From: a virus
Strand: one strand, 5' to 3'
DNA: 22,213 bases
Virus record (IMG/VR): IMGVR_UViG_3300021963_000722
Location: 1-22,213 of that record
Part shown: piece by piece, positions 13,926 through 21,831 of the stretch
How positions within the stretch are numbered: position 1 is the first letter of the stretch
Layout: each line of letters begins with the position of its first letter
The notes under the pieces: generated by a model
Databases searched by the model: none
Seen by the model: the letters and a program-made list of their open reading frames with translations, nothing else
What the model was told of the DNA's origin: nothing
Translations under genes and position numbers: made by a program

Positions 13926-16139
13926 GTGGCTGATTTAAAGGCTTATACTAGTATTTATAGTTTTCCGTATCCTCTTGATGGGGACGACATTAGTAATGCT
14001 CCAATTAGGATTAAGGAGTTGGCTGATCGTATTGTAGTTGTTCTTGAAACTCTTGGTTTGTCTGGCTTTTCGTATTCTATTCTAACTACTAATTCTACTT
14101 TTAGTGGTGATGTTATTGGTGCTTATAATGCTTTGACTATTAAGTCTAGTGTTAATCTTACTGGTAGTCCTACGACTACTACGCCTAGTACTGGTGATAA
14201 TACTACTCGTATTCCTACGACTGGTTGGGTTCGTAGCGAGTTTATTGGTAATCTTCCTACTGGTCCTACTGGTCCGCTTGGGCCTACGGGTCCTACTGGT
14301 CCTCAGGGTATTACTGGTCCTCAGGGTATTACTGGTGCTGCTAGTACCGTAACGGGACCTCAAGGTCCTACTGGTCCACAAGGTGTTACAGGACCTACGG
14401 GAGCGACTGGACCGGCAGGAACTACTAATGCACATGATGCTTGTAATTTTGTTACTATTGCTGTGCTTGCTAATTCGCCTACTTATACTGCTGGTACTCT
14501 TGGTGCTGATGGTGGTTATGGTGTTGGCGCTTATTTAGAGGCTGGTACTAATAGTGCGCTTAGCGTTGATGGTGTAACACCTAGTTTTGGTGATCGTATC
14601 CTTGTTAAGAATCAGGCTACGGCTACTCAGAATGGTATTTATACTGTTAGTGTTGTTGGTGATGCTGGTTCTAAGTGGAAACTTATTCGTGCTACTGATT
14701 ATGATAATCATGTTGCTGATCAGGTTGATGCTGGTGATTTTACGATTATTCAGGGTGGTGATACGCAGGCTGGTTCTACGTTTATGATGAATTCGGCTGG
14801 TAGTATTGTTATTGGTGTTAATAGTATTAGTTGGACTATTGTTGGTGGTGTTGGTCCTACGGGTCCTCAGGGTCCGGCTGGTCCTACTGGTGCTGCGTCT
14901 ACTGTGACGGGTCCAACGGGTGCTATTGGTGCTACGGGTCCGACTGGTGCTCAGGGTATTCAAGGTCCTACTGGTCCGACCGGTGCGGATAGTACTGTTA
15001 CTGGTCCTACAGGTGCGCAGGGTGTAACGGGTCCTACGGGGCCTACAGGGCCTACGGGTGCTGCAAGTATGGTTACTGGTCCTACGGGTCCAACGGGTGC
15101 TACGGGGCCTGCTAGTACTGTTACAGGGCCTACTGGACCTCAGGGTCCGACTGGTAGTGCTGGTGCTAATGGTGCTAATGGTATTGCTGGTGCGACTGGC
15201 GCAACTGGTCCTACCGGTCCTACTGGCCCTACTGGTGCGGCTGGTTATATTGGCGCGGATGGTGCTACTGGACCCACTGGTCCTACTGGTTCATATATTA
15301 TTAGTGATACTGCTCCTAGTGCTACGGGCGCGGGTACTACTTGGTTTGATTCTACTACGGCTAAGACGTATATTCGTTATAATGATGGTTCTAGTTCTCA
15401 GTGGGTTGAGGAGGGTAATCCTACGAGTATTGTTGTGCCGGGGCATGGTTCTAGTCATGTGCGTGGTGGTAGTGATGTTATTGATGGTGATCGTTTGACT
15501 GTTGATTATGTTCCTACTGCTTATACTCGTAATGCGGCTGCTAGTGGTGCAGGCGATGCTACTGATTTAACGGCGCATCTTAGTGGTGTAAATACCGCGC
15601 TTGCTCCCGCATTTGTCACTAGTCTGCCTAGTACTCCCTATGATGGGCAAATTATTTATTATCAGGCTAGTGCTGCAGATGGCGTTATTTGGCAATTTCG
15701 TTATAATGCTAGTAGTTCTTCTTCTTATAAATGGGAATTTATTGGCGGAGGAGAGTTAGTTGCTACTGCTGGTTCTCGTAATTATAATACTCGTCAAACG
15801 TATAGTTCTCTTTTTTACGGTGATTTAAGTACTGCTGGTCCAAGTATTACGGCCCCTTTAGCGGGAGATTATTTATGTACTTTTAAGGCGCTTTGTCAGT
15901 CAAATACTACCTCTGGAAATGTCCGTGTTTTTGTAACTGGAGATTCAACTAGTATTGCTTGGAGTGATGACGTTGATGGACAGGCATACACTGGTAATTC
16001 GACAATAGGTGGTATTGTTAAACGAAGTGGTGTTTTATCGGGAAACACTATTAAATTACAGTACGCTGTTTCTAATGCCGGTGTAAATGCAGAGTTTTGG
16101 AGTAGGCAATTAAGCATTACTCCTATTCGTGTTGGTTAA
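13926..16139 (+). CDS. Collagen-like tail fibre protein
   Basis: A 737-residue fibre. Order (own numbering): an N-terminal attachment part (1-110); a first Gly-X-Y collagen stretch (about 113-165); a globular domain (about 170-308) with [19 protein letters not shown] and [12 protein letters not shown], a pattern common in phage fibres; and a longer Gly-X-Y stretch (about 310-455). This stretch is interrupted three times by Ala-Ser/Asp-Ser variants of ASTVTG. Then come a neck module with [15 protein letters not shown] (about 509-535) and a C-terminal beta head. Collagen triplets in phage fibres form trimeric rods. The neck is shared with the next fibre gene. From about base 15550 codons change from nearly all G/T-ending to mixed, so the C-terminal head appears to have a different origin. 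GTG 13926 is chosen from the GAGGGGG spacing. Confidence 0.85.
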   Translation: MADLKAYTSIYSFPYPLDGDDISNAPIRIKELADRIVVVLETLGLSGFSYSILTTNSTFSGDVIGAYNALTIKSSVNLTGSPTTTTPSTGDNTTRIPTTGWVRSEFIGNLPTGPTGPLGPTGPTGPQGITGPQGITGAASTVTGPQGPTGPQGVTGPTGATGPAGTTNAHDACNFVTIAVLANSPTYTAGTLGADGGYGVGAYLEAGTNSALSVDGVTPSFGDRILVKNQATATQNGIYTVSVVGDAGSKWKLIRATDYDNHVADQVDAGDFTIIQGGDTQAGSTFMMNSAGSIVIGVNSISWTIVGGVGPTGPQGPAGPTGAASTVTGPTGAIGATGPTGAQGIQGPTGPTGADSTVTGPTGAQGVTGPTGPTGPTGAASMVTGPTGPTGATGPASTVTGPTGPQGPTGSAGANGANGIAGATGATGPTGPTGPTGAAGYIGADGATGPTGPTGSYIISDTAPSATGAGTTWFDSTTAKTYIRYNDGSSSQWVEEGNPTSIVVPGHGSSHVRGGSDVIDGDRLTVDYVPTAYTRNAAASGAGDATDLTAHLSGVNTALAPAFVTSLPSTPYDGQIIYYQASAADGVIWQFRYNASSSSSYKWEFIGGGELVATAGSRNYNTRQTYSSLFYGDLSTAGPSITAPLAGDYLCTFKALCQSNTTSGNVRVFVTGDSTSIAWSDDVDGQAYTGNSTIGGIVKRSGVLSGNTIKLQYAVSNAGVNAEFWSRQLSITPIRVG
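14262..14420 (+). repeat. Collagen-like Gly-X-Y repeat, first segment
   Basis: DNA encodes repeated Gly-Pro-Thr and Gly-Pro-Gln triplets with one interruption (Ala-Ala-Ser-Thr-Val-Thr). Near-identical GGTCCTACT-type units could recombine or be misassembled. Confidence 0.85.
14853..15290 (+). repeat. Collagen-like Gly-X-Y repeat, second segment
   Basis: About 145 residues of Gly-X-Y triplets, mostly Gly-Pro-Thr, Gly-Ala-Thr and Gly-Pro-Gln. They are interrupted several times by ASTVTG or a close variant, which would kink or register the triple helix at intervals. Confidence 0.85.
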
Positions 16140-16150
16140 AGGAGGTGTGA

Positions 16151-17374
16151 ATGGCTATTAATTTTCCAAACAGTCCAACAAACGGACAAGTATTTACAAG
16201 CGGCACCTCCTCATGGACCTATGATGGAGTAAAATGGAATCTCAATACTAACACTACTACATCTAATGATAGTATGCCTGTTGGTAGTATTCTCTGGTTT
16301 GCTAATACGACTACTACTCCTCCGGGCTGGGTTGCAGCAGATGGTAGTGCTATTAGTCGTACAACGTATGCTACTCTTTTTTCTACTATTGGTACAACGT
16401 ATGGTAGTGGTGATGGTAGCACGACGTTTAATGTGCCTAGCGTGGCTGCTACGACGGGTAAGTATTTTATTAGGTATACTACTAGTGTTGGTACGGTGAC
16501 GACTACGAGCCTTTCTACGAGTCCTGTGGGCACTATGCTTGATTGGCCTACTACGTCTAGTTATCCTACTGGTTATCTTCGTGCTGATGGTAGTGCTGTT
16601 AGTCGTACTAGTTATGCTGATTTGTTTGCTTTGATTGGTACTACTTATGGTAGTGGTGATGGTTCTACTACGTTTAATCTTCCTAATCTTGTGGCGGCTG
16701 GTACGGGTAGCCCGGTTAAGATTATTAAGGCTAGTCTTGGTGGTACGGTTGAGCCTAGTACTGTTGCTCATGCGACTAGTCATATTCGTGGTGGTTCGGA
16801 TATTATTGATGCTGATCGTGCTCAGATTGATTTTGTTCCTACTCGGTATACTCGTGATTCTAGCCCAACAGAAGCAGGGGCTAATACTGATCTTACAGCC
16901 CATCTTAAAGGTATTGATAATCAATTAAATACACAATATAATTCTTTAAAAAGACTAGGCTATCAATCTAGAACAAGTACTTACAGTATTACTTCTACTA
17001 CTGTTGCTGGTGCAAGTAATATTTTTACTAATATTACGTGGACTGCGGATGGAACGAGTGCGTATTTAATTGAAATTTTTAGCCCATATGTATATACTGG
17101 AACTGATTTAAACGGCGGTATTTCTGTTGCTTTTGTTGATGGTTCTGGTACTTCTTTAGGTACGTGTGCTGTTTTTGGACCGGTTGCGGTATCTACTTAT
17201 CGTGTATATGGTGTTTTATCTTCTAAATTCTATTATACTCCTTCCGCGGGAACAGCAACAATAAATGCTAGAGCAATGTATTCAGGATCTAATACTAATG
17301 GTAGTGCTATTCATGGTAATGCTACAGGTTATGTTCCTTCATATATTACTGTTTATGGACCTATTTTACTTTAA
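16151..17374 (+). CDS. Tail fibre protein with two tandem collar domains
   Basis: A 407-residue protein. It begins with a short adaptor (FPNSPTNGQVF, SWTYDGVKWN). Two consecutive tail collar units follow, at about 42-98 (MPVGSILWF...PPGWVAADGSAISR...YGSGDGSTTFNVPSV) and 124-180 (SPVGTMLDW...PTGYLRADGSAVSR...YGSGDGSTTFNLPNL), clearly an internal duplication. A neck module TSHIRGGSDIIDADR (209-223) then leads to a C-terminal beta domain (about 260-407). The neck resembles that of the preceding fibre. Codons are 20 of 20 G/T-ending at 16751-16810 but only 10 of 20 at 16901-16960, so the terminal domain seems to be a foreign tip. AAAGGAGGTG precedes ATG 16151. The likely role is host surface recognition. 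Confidence 0.82.
   Translation: MAINFPNSPTNGQVFTSGTSSWTYDGVKWNLNTNTTTSNDSMPVGSILWFANTTTTPPGWVAADGSAISRTTYATLFSTIGTTYGSGDGSTTFNVPSVAATTGKYFIRYTTSVGTVTTTSLSTSPVGTMLDWPTTSSYPTGYLRADGSAVSRTSYADLFALIGTTYGSGDGSTTFNLPNLVAAGTGSPVKIIKASLGGTVEPSTVAHATSHIRGGSDIIDADRAQIDFVPTRYTRDSSPTEAGANTDLTAHLKGIDNQLNTQYNSLKRLGYQSRTSTYSITSTTVAGASNIFTNITWTADGTSAYLIEIFSPYVYTGTDLNGGISVAFVDGSGTSLGTCAVFGPVAVSTYRVYGVLSSKFYYTPSAGTATINARAMYSGSNTNGSAIHGNATGYVPSYITVYGPILL
16274..16690 (+). repeat. Tandem duplication of a tail collar domain
   Basis: Units at 16274-16444 and 16520-16690 encode collinear collar sequences sharing the core ADGSA-SR-Y-LF-IGTTYGSGDGSTTFN-P. The DNA also retains similarity, so this is duplication rather than convergence. 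Confidence 0.8.
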
Positions 17375-17383
17375 GGAGGTGTT

Positions 17384-17800
17384 ATGACTGTATGTAATAA
17401 ATGCAATACAGAAAAACCCTCTAAAGATTATCGTAAACACTCACGTATTTGTAAATCTTGTGAGTATGATAAGAATAAAGAATGGGTAAGTAATAATAAG
17501 GATCAGCGTAAGAAACAACAATCAAAGGCTAATCGGCGCGCTTATTATAAGCATTGTAATAATTATGAAGAGTATGAAAATATTTGGGATGATGTTACGC
17601 ATTGTCAGTGTTGCGGTAAAGAATTTGATACTAGTGTTAAGCGTTTGACTAAGTGTATGGATCATGTGGACGCTGGTCCTAATTCTTATGTTCGTGGTAT
17701 TATTTGTGGGAATTGTAATATTGGTATTGGGTGTCTTGGGGATACTTTTGAGGGTGTTTTTAATGCTATTAATTATTTGGATAGGGAGGTGTTCTTATGA
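17384..17800 (+). CDS. Endonuclease VII-like HNH nuclease
   Basis: A 138-residue protein with the recombination endonuclease VII (beta-beta-alpha metal) signature. CxxC pairs at Cys74/Cys77 and Cys108/Cys111 can bind structural zinc, and the active-site pattern is CMDHVD (Asp93-His94) followed by VRGIICGNCNIGIG (Asn112) and a family-like end (GDTFEGVFNAINYL). A second, N-terminal cysteine set (Cys4, Cys7, Cys23, Cys26) resembles an added zinc finger. T4 Endo VII resolves branched DNA, while short free-standing members among structural genes often behave as homing nucleases. Here the gene lies between two fibre genes, which favours a mobile or recombination-promoting role. The 5' half is A-rich in codon use and the 3' half is G/T-ending. 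AAGGAGG (17373-17379) precedes ATG 17384, and the end overlaps the next start (ATGA). Confidence 0.82.
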   Translation: MTVCNKCNTEKPSKDYRKHSRICKSCEYDKNKEWVSNNKDQRKKQQSKANRRAYYKHCNNYEEYENIWDDVTHCQCCGKEFDTSVKRLTKCMDHVDAGPNSYVRGIICGNCNIGIGCLGDTFEGVFNAINYLDREVFL

Positions 17801-18900
17801 CGGTTGTAGGCCATGGTTATGATGATAATGTAGGAGCACCAGCATTTCGTAATGTTATTACTAATGGTGGTATGAACGTGGCTCAGCGTAGTTCTAGTGT
17901 TGCTAGTATTACTGCCGACGGATATTATACAGTTGATCGTTTTAGTACTAGAAACATTACGTTAGGAACTTGGACACAAAGTGTAGAAAATGATGCCCCT
18001 ACGGGCAGTGGTCATCGTAAGTCTCTTAAAATGCTTTGCACGGCTGCTAAGGCTAGTCCTTCTGCTGGAGATGGTTTATGGATTCGACACAAGATTGAAG
18101 GTCAAAATCTTCAACATTTTGCTAAAGGGACTAGTAGTGCTAAGTCTTTTAGTTTGCAGTTTTGGGTTAAATCGAATGTAACAGGTACTTATACTATTGC
18201 TTTGTATGATAATGATAATAATCGTCATATTGGAGCGTCGTATGCTATTAGTGCTAGTGCTACTTGGGAAAAGAAAACGGTTGTATTTGCTGCGGATGCC
18301 AGTGGCGCTTTTGATAATGATAATCTTGATTCTTTATGGGTTGATTTTGGTTTGGGCGCTGGATCTTCTTGGACTTCTGGTAGTATTCCTTCTTCTTGGG
18401 GATCTTATTCGGGAATTAATTATGCGGTTGGTCAAACTAATGTTGCTAGTGCTATTAGTAATTATTGGCAGGTTACTGGTGTTCAATTAGAGGCTGGTAG
18501 TGTTGCTACTCCTTTTGAGTTTGAGCCTTTTGAGACTACGTTAAGAAAATGTCAACGATATTTTTCTAAGTCTACTCCTATTACTCAAACTACTTTTACT
18601 ACATTAGCCGCAGACAGTAATATGAATTCTGGCTGTTGCTGGATTACTTCAAGTACAAATGGTGGAGGAGTTCGTATTCCGTTTCCTGTTGAAATGAGAG
18701 CGGTTCCAACGGTTGATTTTAGAGCGTGGACAAGCGTAAACGATAATATTTATAATGGTGGTAGTTTTACAAGCCATGCGCCGGGATTAGGTGACTTAAC
18801 TAGTATTTTAGAATACAAGAGCCAATCGGGTCTTAGTATTTATACTACGGCGGCTGGTTATAGATCATTCTTTTTTTGGCGAGCAGCAGCAGAATTATAA
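17797..18900 (+). CDS. Tail fibre with carbohydrate-binding-type domain
   Basis: A 367-residue protein whose ATG overlaps the preceding stop. Residues about 15-50 (FRNVITNGGMNVAQRSS..., GYYTVDRF) and about 225-255 (YWQVTGVQLEAGSVATPFEF, FETTLRKCQRYFSKS) form a frequent phage fibre pattern. It has a jelly-roll, carbohydrate-binding-like domain ended by VGVQLE-G-ATPFE and a CQRYF motif. The C-terminal 110 residues form a further beta domain that probably contacts the receptor. Codon use is mixed along the whole gene and contains clusters of A/C-ending codons, especially after 18540, unlike the head genes. GGGAGG (17784-17789) serves as Shine-Dalgarno sequence. The role is adsorption to a surface glycan, inferred from the fold pattern and position. 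Confidence 0.75.
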   Translation: MTVVGHGYDDNVGAPAFRNVITNGGMNVAQRSSSVASITADGYYTVDRFSTRNITLGTWTQSVENDAPTGSGHRKSLKMLCTAAKASPSAGDGLWIRHKIEGQNLQHFAKGTSSAKSFSLQFWVKSNVTGTYTIALYDNDNNRHIGASYAISASATWEKKTVVFAADASGAFDNDNLDSLWVDFGLGAGSSWTSGSIPSSWGSYSGINYAVGQTNVASAISNYWQVTGVQLEAGSVATPFEFEPFETTLRKCQRYFSKSTPITQTTFTTLAADSNMNSGCCWITSSTNGGGVRIPFPVEMRAVPTVDFRAWTSVNDNIYNGGSFTSHAPGLGDLTSILEYKSQSGLSIYTTAAGYRSFFFWRAAAEL

Positions 18901-18909
18901 GGAGTAGAA

Positions 18910-19977
18910 TTGAAAGTAGCAATCTATAGTATCAGCAAAAACGAAGAACAATTCGTAGAACGTTGGGCAGAATCCGCAAAAGAAGCGGACATGATCCTTC
19001 TCGCTGATACAGGATCAACAGACAATACAGTACAAATCGCTAAGGATCTTGGCATTAGTGTCGTTGAGATTGAAGTTAAACCTTGGCGTTTTGATGTAGC
19101 ACGTAACAAGAGTCTTGATGCTATTCCACAAGATTATGATTATTGTATTGCTCTTGATTTGGACGAGGTTCTTGTGCCGGGTTGGCGTAAGCATCTTGAA
19201 CTTATGCATGAGATGCGAGTTACTCGTCCACGATACAAGTATGTATGGTCGTGGAATGATAATGGTACCGAAGGCTTAGTATATGGTGGTGATAAGATTC
19301 ATGCTCGTAAGTTTTATACTTGGAAGCATCCTGTTCACGAAGCCTTAAAGCCTACTAATCATCAAGAAAAAGCAGTGTGGTGTGATATTGAGATTCATCA
19401 TCATCCTGATAATTCTAAGCCTCGTAGTCAATACTTGCCGCTTCTTAAGCAGAGTGTTGAGGAGGATCCGCATGATGATCGTAATGCTCATTATTATGCG
19501 CGTGAACTTCTTATTTATGGTCGTAAAGAGGAGGCTCTTGTAGAGTTTAAGCGGCATCTGAGTCTTCCTACTGCTACTTGGAAGGCTGAACGCGCTAATT
19601 CGTATCGTTATATGAGTATGTGTTGTACTGATCGTGATGAGATTGAGTCTTACTTGTTTAAATCTGTGGCTGAGTATCCTGAGGGTCGTGAGGGTTGGGT
19701 CGCTCTTGCTAATCATTATTATGTGGTTGAGGATTGGCATGGGTGTTATTTTGCGGCTAAGAAGGCTACTAGTATTATTGATAAGCCGCTTCATTATTTT
19801 AATGAGGCTTGGGCTTGGGATAGTTTTATTTGGGATATTGGTAGTATTGCTGCGTTTCGTTTGGGTCAGGATGTTGAGGCTATTGAGTGGTGTGAGAAGG
19901 CGTTGGAGTTTTTGCCTGATGATGATCGTATTTTAAATAATTTGAGAGAGTTTAAGGGGGTTATTGATGGCTGCTGA
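18910..19977 (+). CDS. Family 2-type glycosyltransferase with helical C-terminus
   Basis: A 355-residue enzyme. The N-terminal GT-A domain shows SISKNEEQFVERWAESAKEAD, the nucleotide-binding DTGSTDNT (33-40), a WRFDVARNKSLD segment and the metal-binding DLD at 83-85 (ALDLDEVL). These are all typical of GT2 enzymes that transfer a sugar from a nucleotide donor. The second half is helical with TPR-like units (AHYYARELLIYGRKEEALVEFKRHL; AIEWCEKALEFLPDD). Such genes inside phage tail clusters may glycosylate virion proteins (reported for some actinobacteriophages) or modify host surface sugars. Target and donor are not visible. TTG 18910 has AAGGAG five bases upstream. The first roughly 180 bases use A/C-ending codons (15 of the first 20) and the later part G/T-ending ones, suggesting a chimeric history. 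Confidence 0.85.
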   Translation: MKVAIYSISKNEEQFVERWAESAKEADMILLADTGSTDNTVQIAKDLGISVVEIEVKPWRFDVARNKSLDAIPQDYDYCIALDLDEVLVPGWRKHLELMHEMRVTRPRYKYVWSWNDNGTEGLVYGGDKIHARKFYTWKHPVHEALKPTNHQEKAVWCDIEIHHHPDNSKPRSQYLPLLKQSVEEDPHDDRNAHYYARELLIYGRKEEALVEFKRHLSLPTATWKAERANSYRYMSMCCTDRDEIESYLFKSVAEYPEGREGWVALANHYYVVEDWHGCYFAAKKATSIIDKPLHYFNEAWAWDSFIWDIGSIAAFRLGQDVEAIEWCEKALEFLPDDDRILNNLREFKGVIDGC

Positions 19978-20218
19978 TGCTACTGGTACGCCGACTACTA
20001 ATTATAGTTTTAAAACTATTGATGGTACGGATACGGCGGGGTTTACGAGTATTAATAGTGTGGTTACTAGTATTGATACTCAGTTGCAAGATAAGGCTTT
20101 TAAGCCTAATATGGTTGTGCTTTATGCTGGTGCTGCGGCTCCTAGTGGTTGGACGATTGATTCTACTGCTGGTTTGGCTGCTAAGCCTACTGGTTATATT
20201 TGGATTAAAAAGAATTAA
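19967..20218 (+). CDS. 83-aa truncated collar-domain protein
   Basis: A small protein overlapping the glycosyltransferase end by eleven bases. Residues about 25-45 (FTSINSVVTSIDTQLQD) resemble the helix that precedes collar domains in the larger fibres. PNMVVLYAGAAAPSGWTI then matches the start of a collar unit, but the protein stops soon after with GYIWIKKN. This is either a minimal stand-alone collar subunit or a degraded remnant. ATG 19967 is six bases after AAGGGGG; the in-frame TTG at 19964 is too close. Codons are G/T-ending, so it is old in this genome and likely still expressed. Confidence 0.65.
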   Translation: MAADATGTPTTNYSFKTIDGTDTAGFTSINSVVTSIDTQLQDKAFKPNMVVLYAGAAAPSGWTIDSTAGLAAKPTGYIWIKKN

Positions 20219-20229
20219 GGGGGTGAAAC

Positions 20230-20916
20230 TTGGCTGGTGAAGACTTATTAACTTATACTGGACAAGCAACTATTGCGTATCAGGATGCCCTTAATCAGGC
20301 TCGGAATACGCAGAATACGTTGCTTCGTCAGTATGGTTTTATTGCGCCTAATAGTACTGGTGGTTATAGTACTGAGGCTGCTCAGGCAGCGTTTGATCCT
20401 AATAGTCTTTTTGATAAGGCTACTGGTGGTGTTGATCAGGCCAAGTTGGCTCAGGCTATGAGTAGTATTAGTATTGGTGGCGGTGGTTTGTTTGGTCAGA
20501 TTGGTAGTGCGGGTGCGGGTGCTGAGGCTGAGGCTATTCAAGAGGCTGCTAGTCGTGGTTTTGGTGGTGAGATCGGTGGTGGTCTTATGAATCAGCGTAG
20601 GCAATTGGCTGAGGCGCAGACTAGGGGACAGTTGGGGCAGGCTAAGAACGAGTTTATTAGTGCTCTTGGTCAGGGTCTTAGTCCTATTGGTACTTCTTAT
20701 CAACAGTTGCAGACTGCGCAGAGTATGGATACGGCTGATCGTCTTGCTGCCGAGGCTGCTAAGAATAGTATTGTGAATGCTAATATGCCTACTGAGGCTC
20801 CGGCTGGTAGTGCTGCTAGTAGTCCGCCTAAGAATGCTAAGAATTATCAGCGTTGGACTAATCCGGTGAATGGGCAGAAAATGCAGTATCTTAATGGTAA
20901 ATGGAAAAAGGCTTAG
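20230..20916 (+). CDS. Putative internal virion / ejection protein
   Basis: A 228-residue protein starting at TTG 20230 with AAGGGGGTG just upstream. It has no Cys or clear membrane segment. It is rich in Ala, Gln and Gly, with long helical stretches (GQATIAYQDALNQARNTQN, QAKLAQAMSS, RRQLAEAQTRGQLGQAKNEF) and a Gly-rich patch (GGGGLFGQIGSAGAGAEAEA). It ends in a basic WTNPVNGQKMQYLNGKWKK. In podoviruses the genes after the fibres often encode helical, Ala/Gln-rich proteins that are stored in the head and ejected before the DNA, and this fits by position and composition only. No family is recognised. The end abuts the Shine-Dalgarno sequence of the next gene. Confidence 0.6.
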   Translation: MAGEDLLTYTGQATIAYQDALNQARNTQNTLLRQYGFIAPNSTGGYSTEAAQAAFDPNSLFDKATGGVDQAKLAQAMSSISIGGGGLFGQIGSAGAGAEAEAIQEAASRGFGGEIGGGLMNQRRQLAEAQTRGQLGQAKNEFISALGQGLSPIGTSYQQLQTAQSMDTADRLAAEAAKNSIVNANMPTEAPAGSAASSPPKNAKNYQRWTNPVNGQKMQYLNGKWKKA

Positions 20917-20924
20917 GAGGCAGT

Positions 20925-21770
20925 ATGGCTAAGGACAAGAATGCTTGGATGAGTGGATATACTAATCCTTCTAAGAAGCAGTTTATAAATTGGATGAAGA
21001 CTCAGAAGGGTCAGTTTAATCCTATGTTGAGTACGCTTACTAATCAAATGGCTTTGTTGAAGCCTGAGAATAGTGAGGTTGTTAAGCAGTATCAGAGTAT
21101 TCTGGGTCGTATTCCGGGTGCTGATCAGGTTACTGCTGCGTATAAGGGTAAGGGTACTGAGTTTGCTAATGCTCTTAGTGGTATGGATTTTGCTAGGGCT
21201 GGTCAGGGTGTTTCTGATATTGTGAAGTCTGCTGCTGGTGCTATTGGTGCTGATACTGGTACTGCTGCGGATACGGCGCTTGCTGCTGGTACTGTTAGTG
21301 GTATGGGTGGTCAGGGTGGTGATGTGTATTCTAAGGCGCTTATGGGTGGCGCTGCTGCTAAGTTTGCTGGTTTGGAGGCTGATACTCTTAAGGCTAATGA
21401 GGCTAATCGTCAGGCTATGATGCTTGGTATTGGTGAGGCTACGGATGCTGCGCGTATGAAGCGTATGGAGTTGGGTCAGATGCTTGCTGAGACTAAGGGT
21501 AAGAAGATTGGGTTTAATCAGAATCCGTTTGATGTTGCTAGTATGATGATGCAGTGGCAGGCTGCTCAGAAGGCTCTTAAGGGTAGTGGTAACAGTGGTA
21601 AGTCTGGTACGACTACGCCTACGACTCCTGCTGCTAGTACTGCTGGTGACGAGTATTCCGCGTTGTCTGCGGCTATGTCTGGTATTGCTGGGTTGAATAA
21701 TTTGCGTGGTAATGCGATTACTTATGGTAATCGTGGGAGTCAGGGTCGTCCCGCTCCTCGCTCGTCCTGA
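20925..21770 (+). CDS. Putative internal virion / ejection protein
   Basis: A 281-residue protein starting at ATG 20925, with AGGAGG overlapping the previous stop. The N-terminus is basic and aromatic (KNAWMSGYTNPSKKQFINWMKTQKG). A long Ala/Gly-rich helical region follows (SGMDFARAGQGVSDIVKSAAGAIGADTG, AAKFAGLEADTLKANEANRQ), then a Met-rich helix (MKRMELGQMLAETKGKK). A Ser/Thr/Pro linker leads to a Gly-rich end. Composition and place match ejection or DNA-stabilising proteins of podoviruses, but no diagnostic motif is present. An in-frame ATG 24 bases earlier lies inside the upstream gene and is not supported by a ribosome site. It probably acts with its neighbours. Confidence 0.62.
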   Translation: MAKDKNAWMSGYTNPSKKQFINWMKTQKGQFNPMLSTLTNQMALLKPENSEVVKQYQSILGRIPGADQVTAAYKGKGTEFANALSGMDFARAGQGVSDIVKSAAGAIGADTGTAADTALAAGTVSGMGGQGGDVYSKALMGGAAAKFAGLEADTLKANEANRQAMMLGIGEATDAARMKRMELGQMLAETKGKKIGFNQNPFDVASMMMQWQAAQKALKGSGNSGKSGTTTPTTPAASTAGDEYSALSAAMSGIAGLNNLRGNAITYGNRGSQGRPAPRSS

Positions 21771-21831
21771 TAATAATTTTATAGTACTTAGGCCGCTTTT
21801 GTGATGTTCCGGTGTACTGGATTGGAGTTTT

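Noticed and set aside
14262-15290. Repeat block as a CRISPR array
   Set aside because: The repeats are in-frame Gly-X-Y codons inside one long gene and have no constant repeat with unique spacers.
21771-21831. Terminator or promoter in the gap before the last gene
   Set aside because: Only a weak 5 bp pairing (21783-21787 with 21814-21818), with no T tract and no promoter hexamers.
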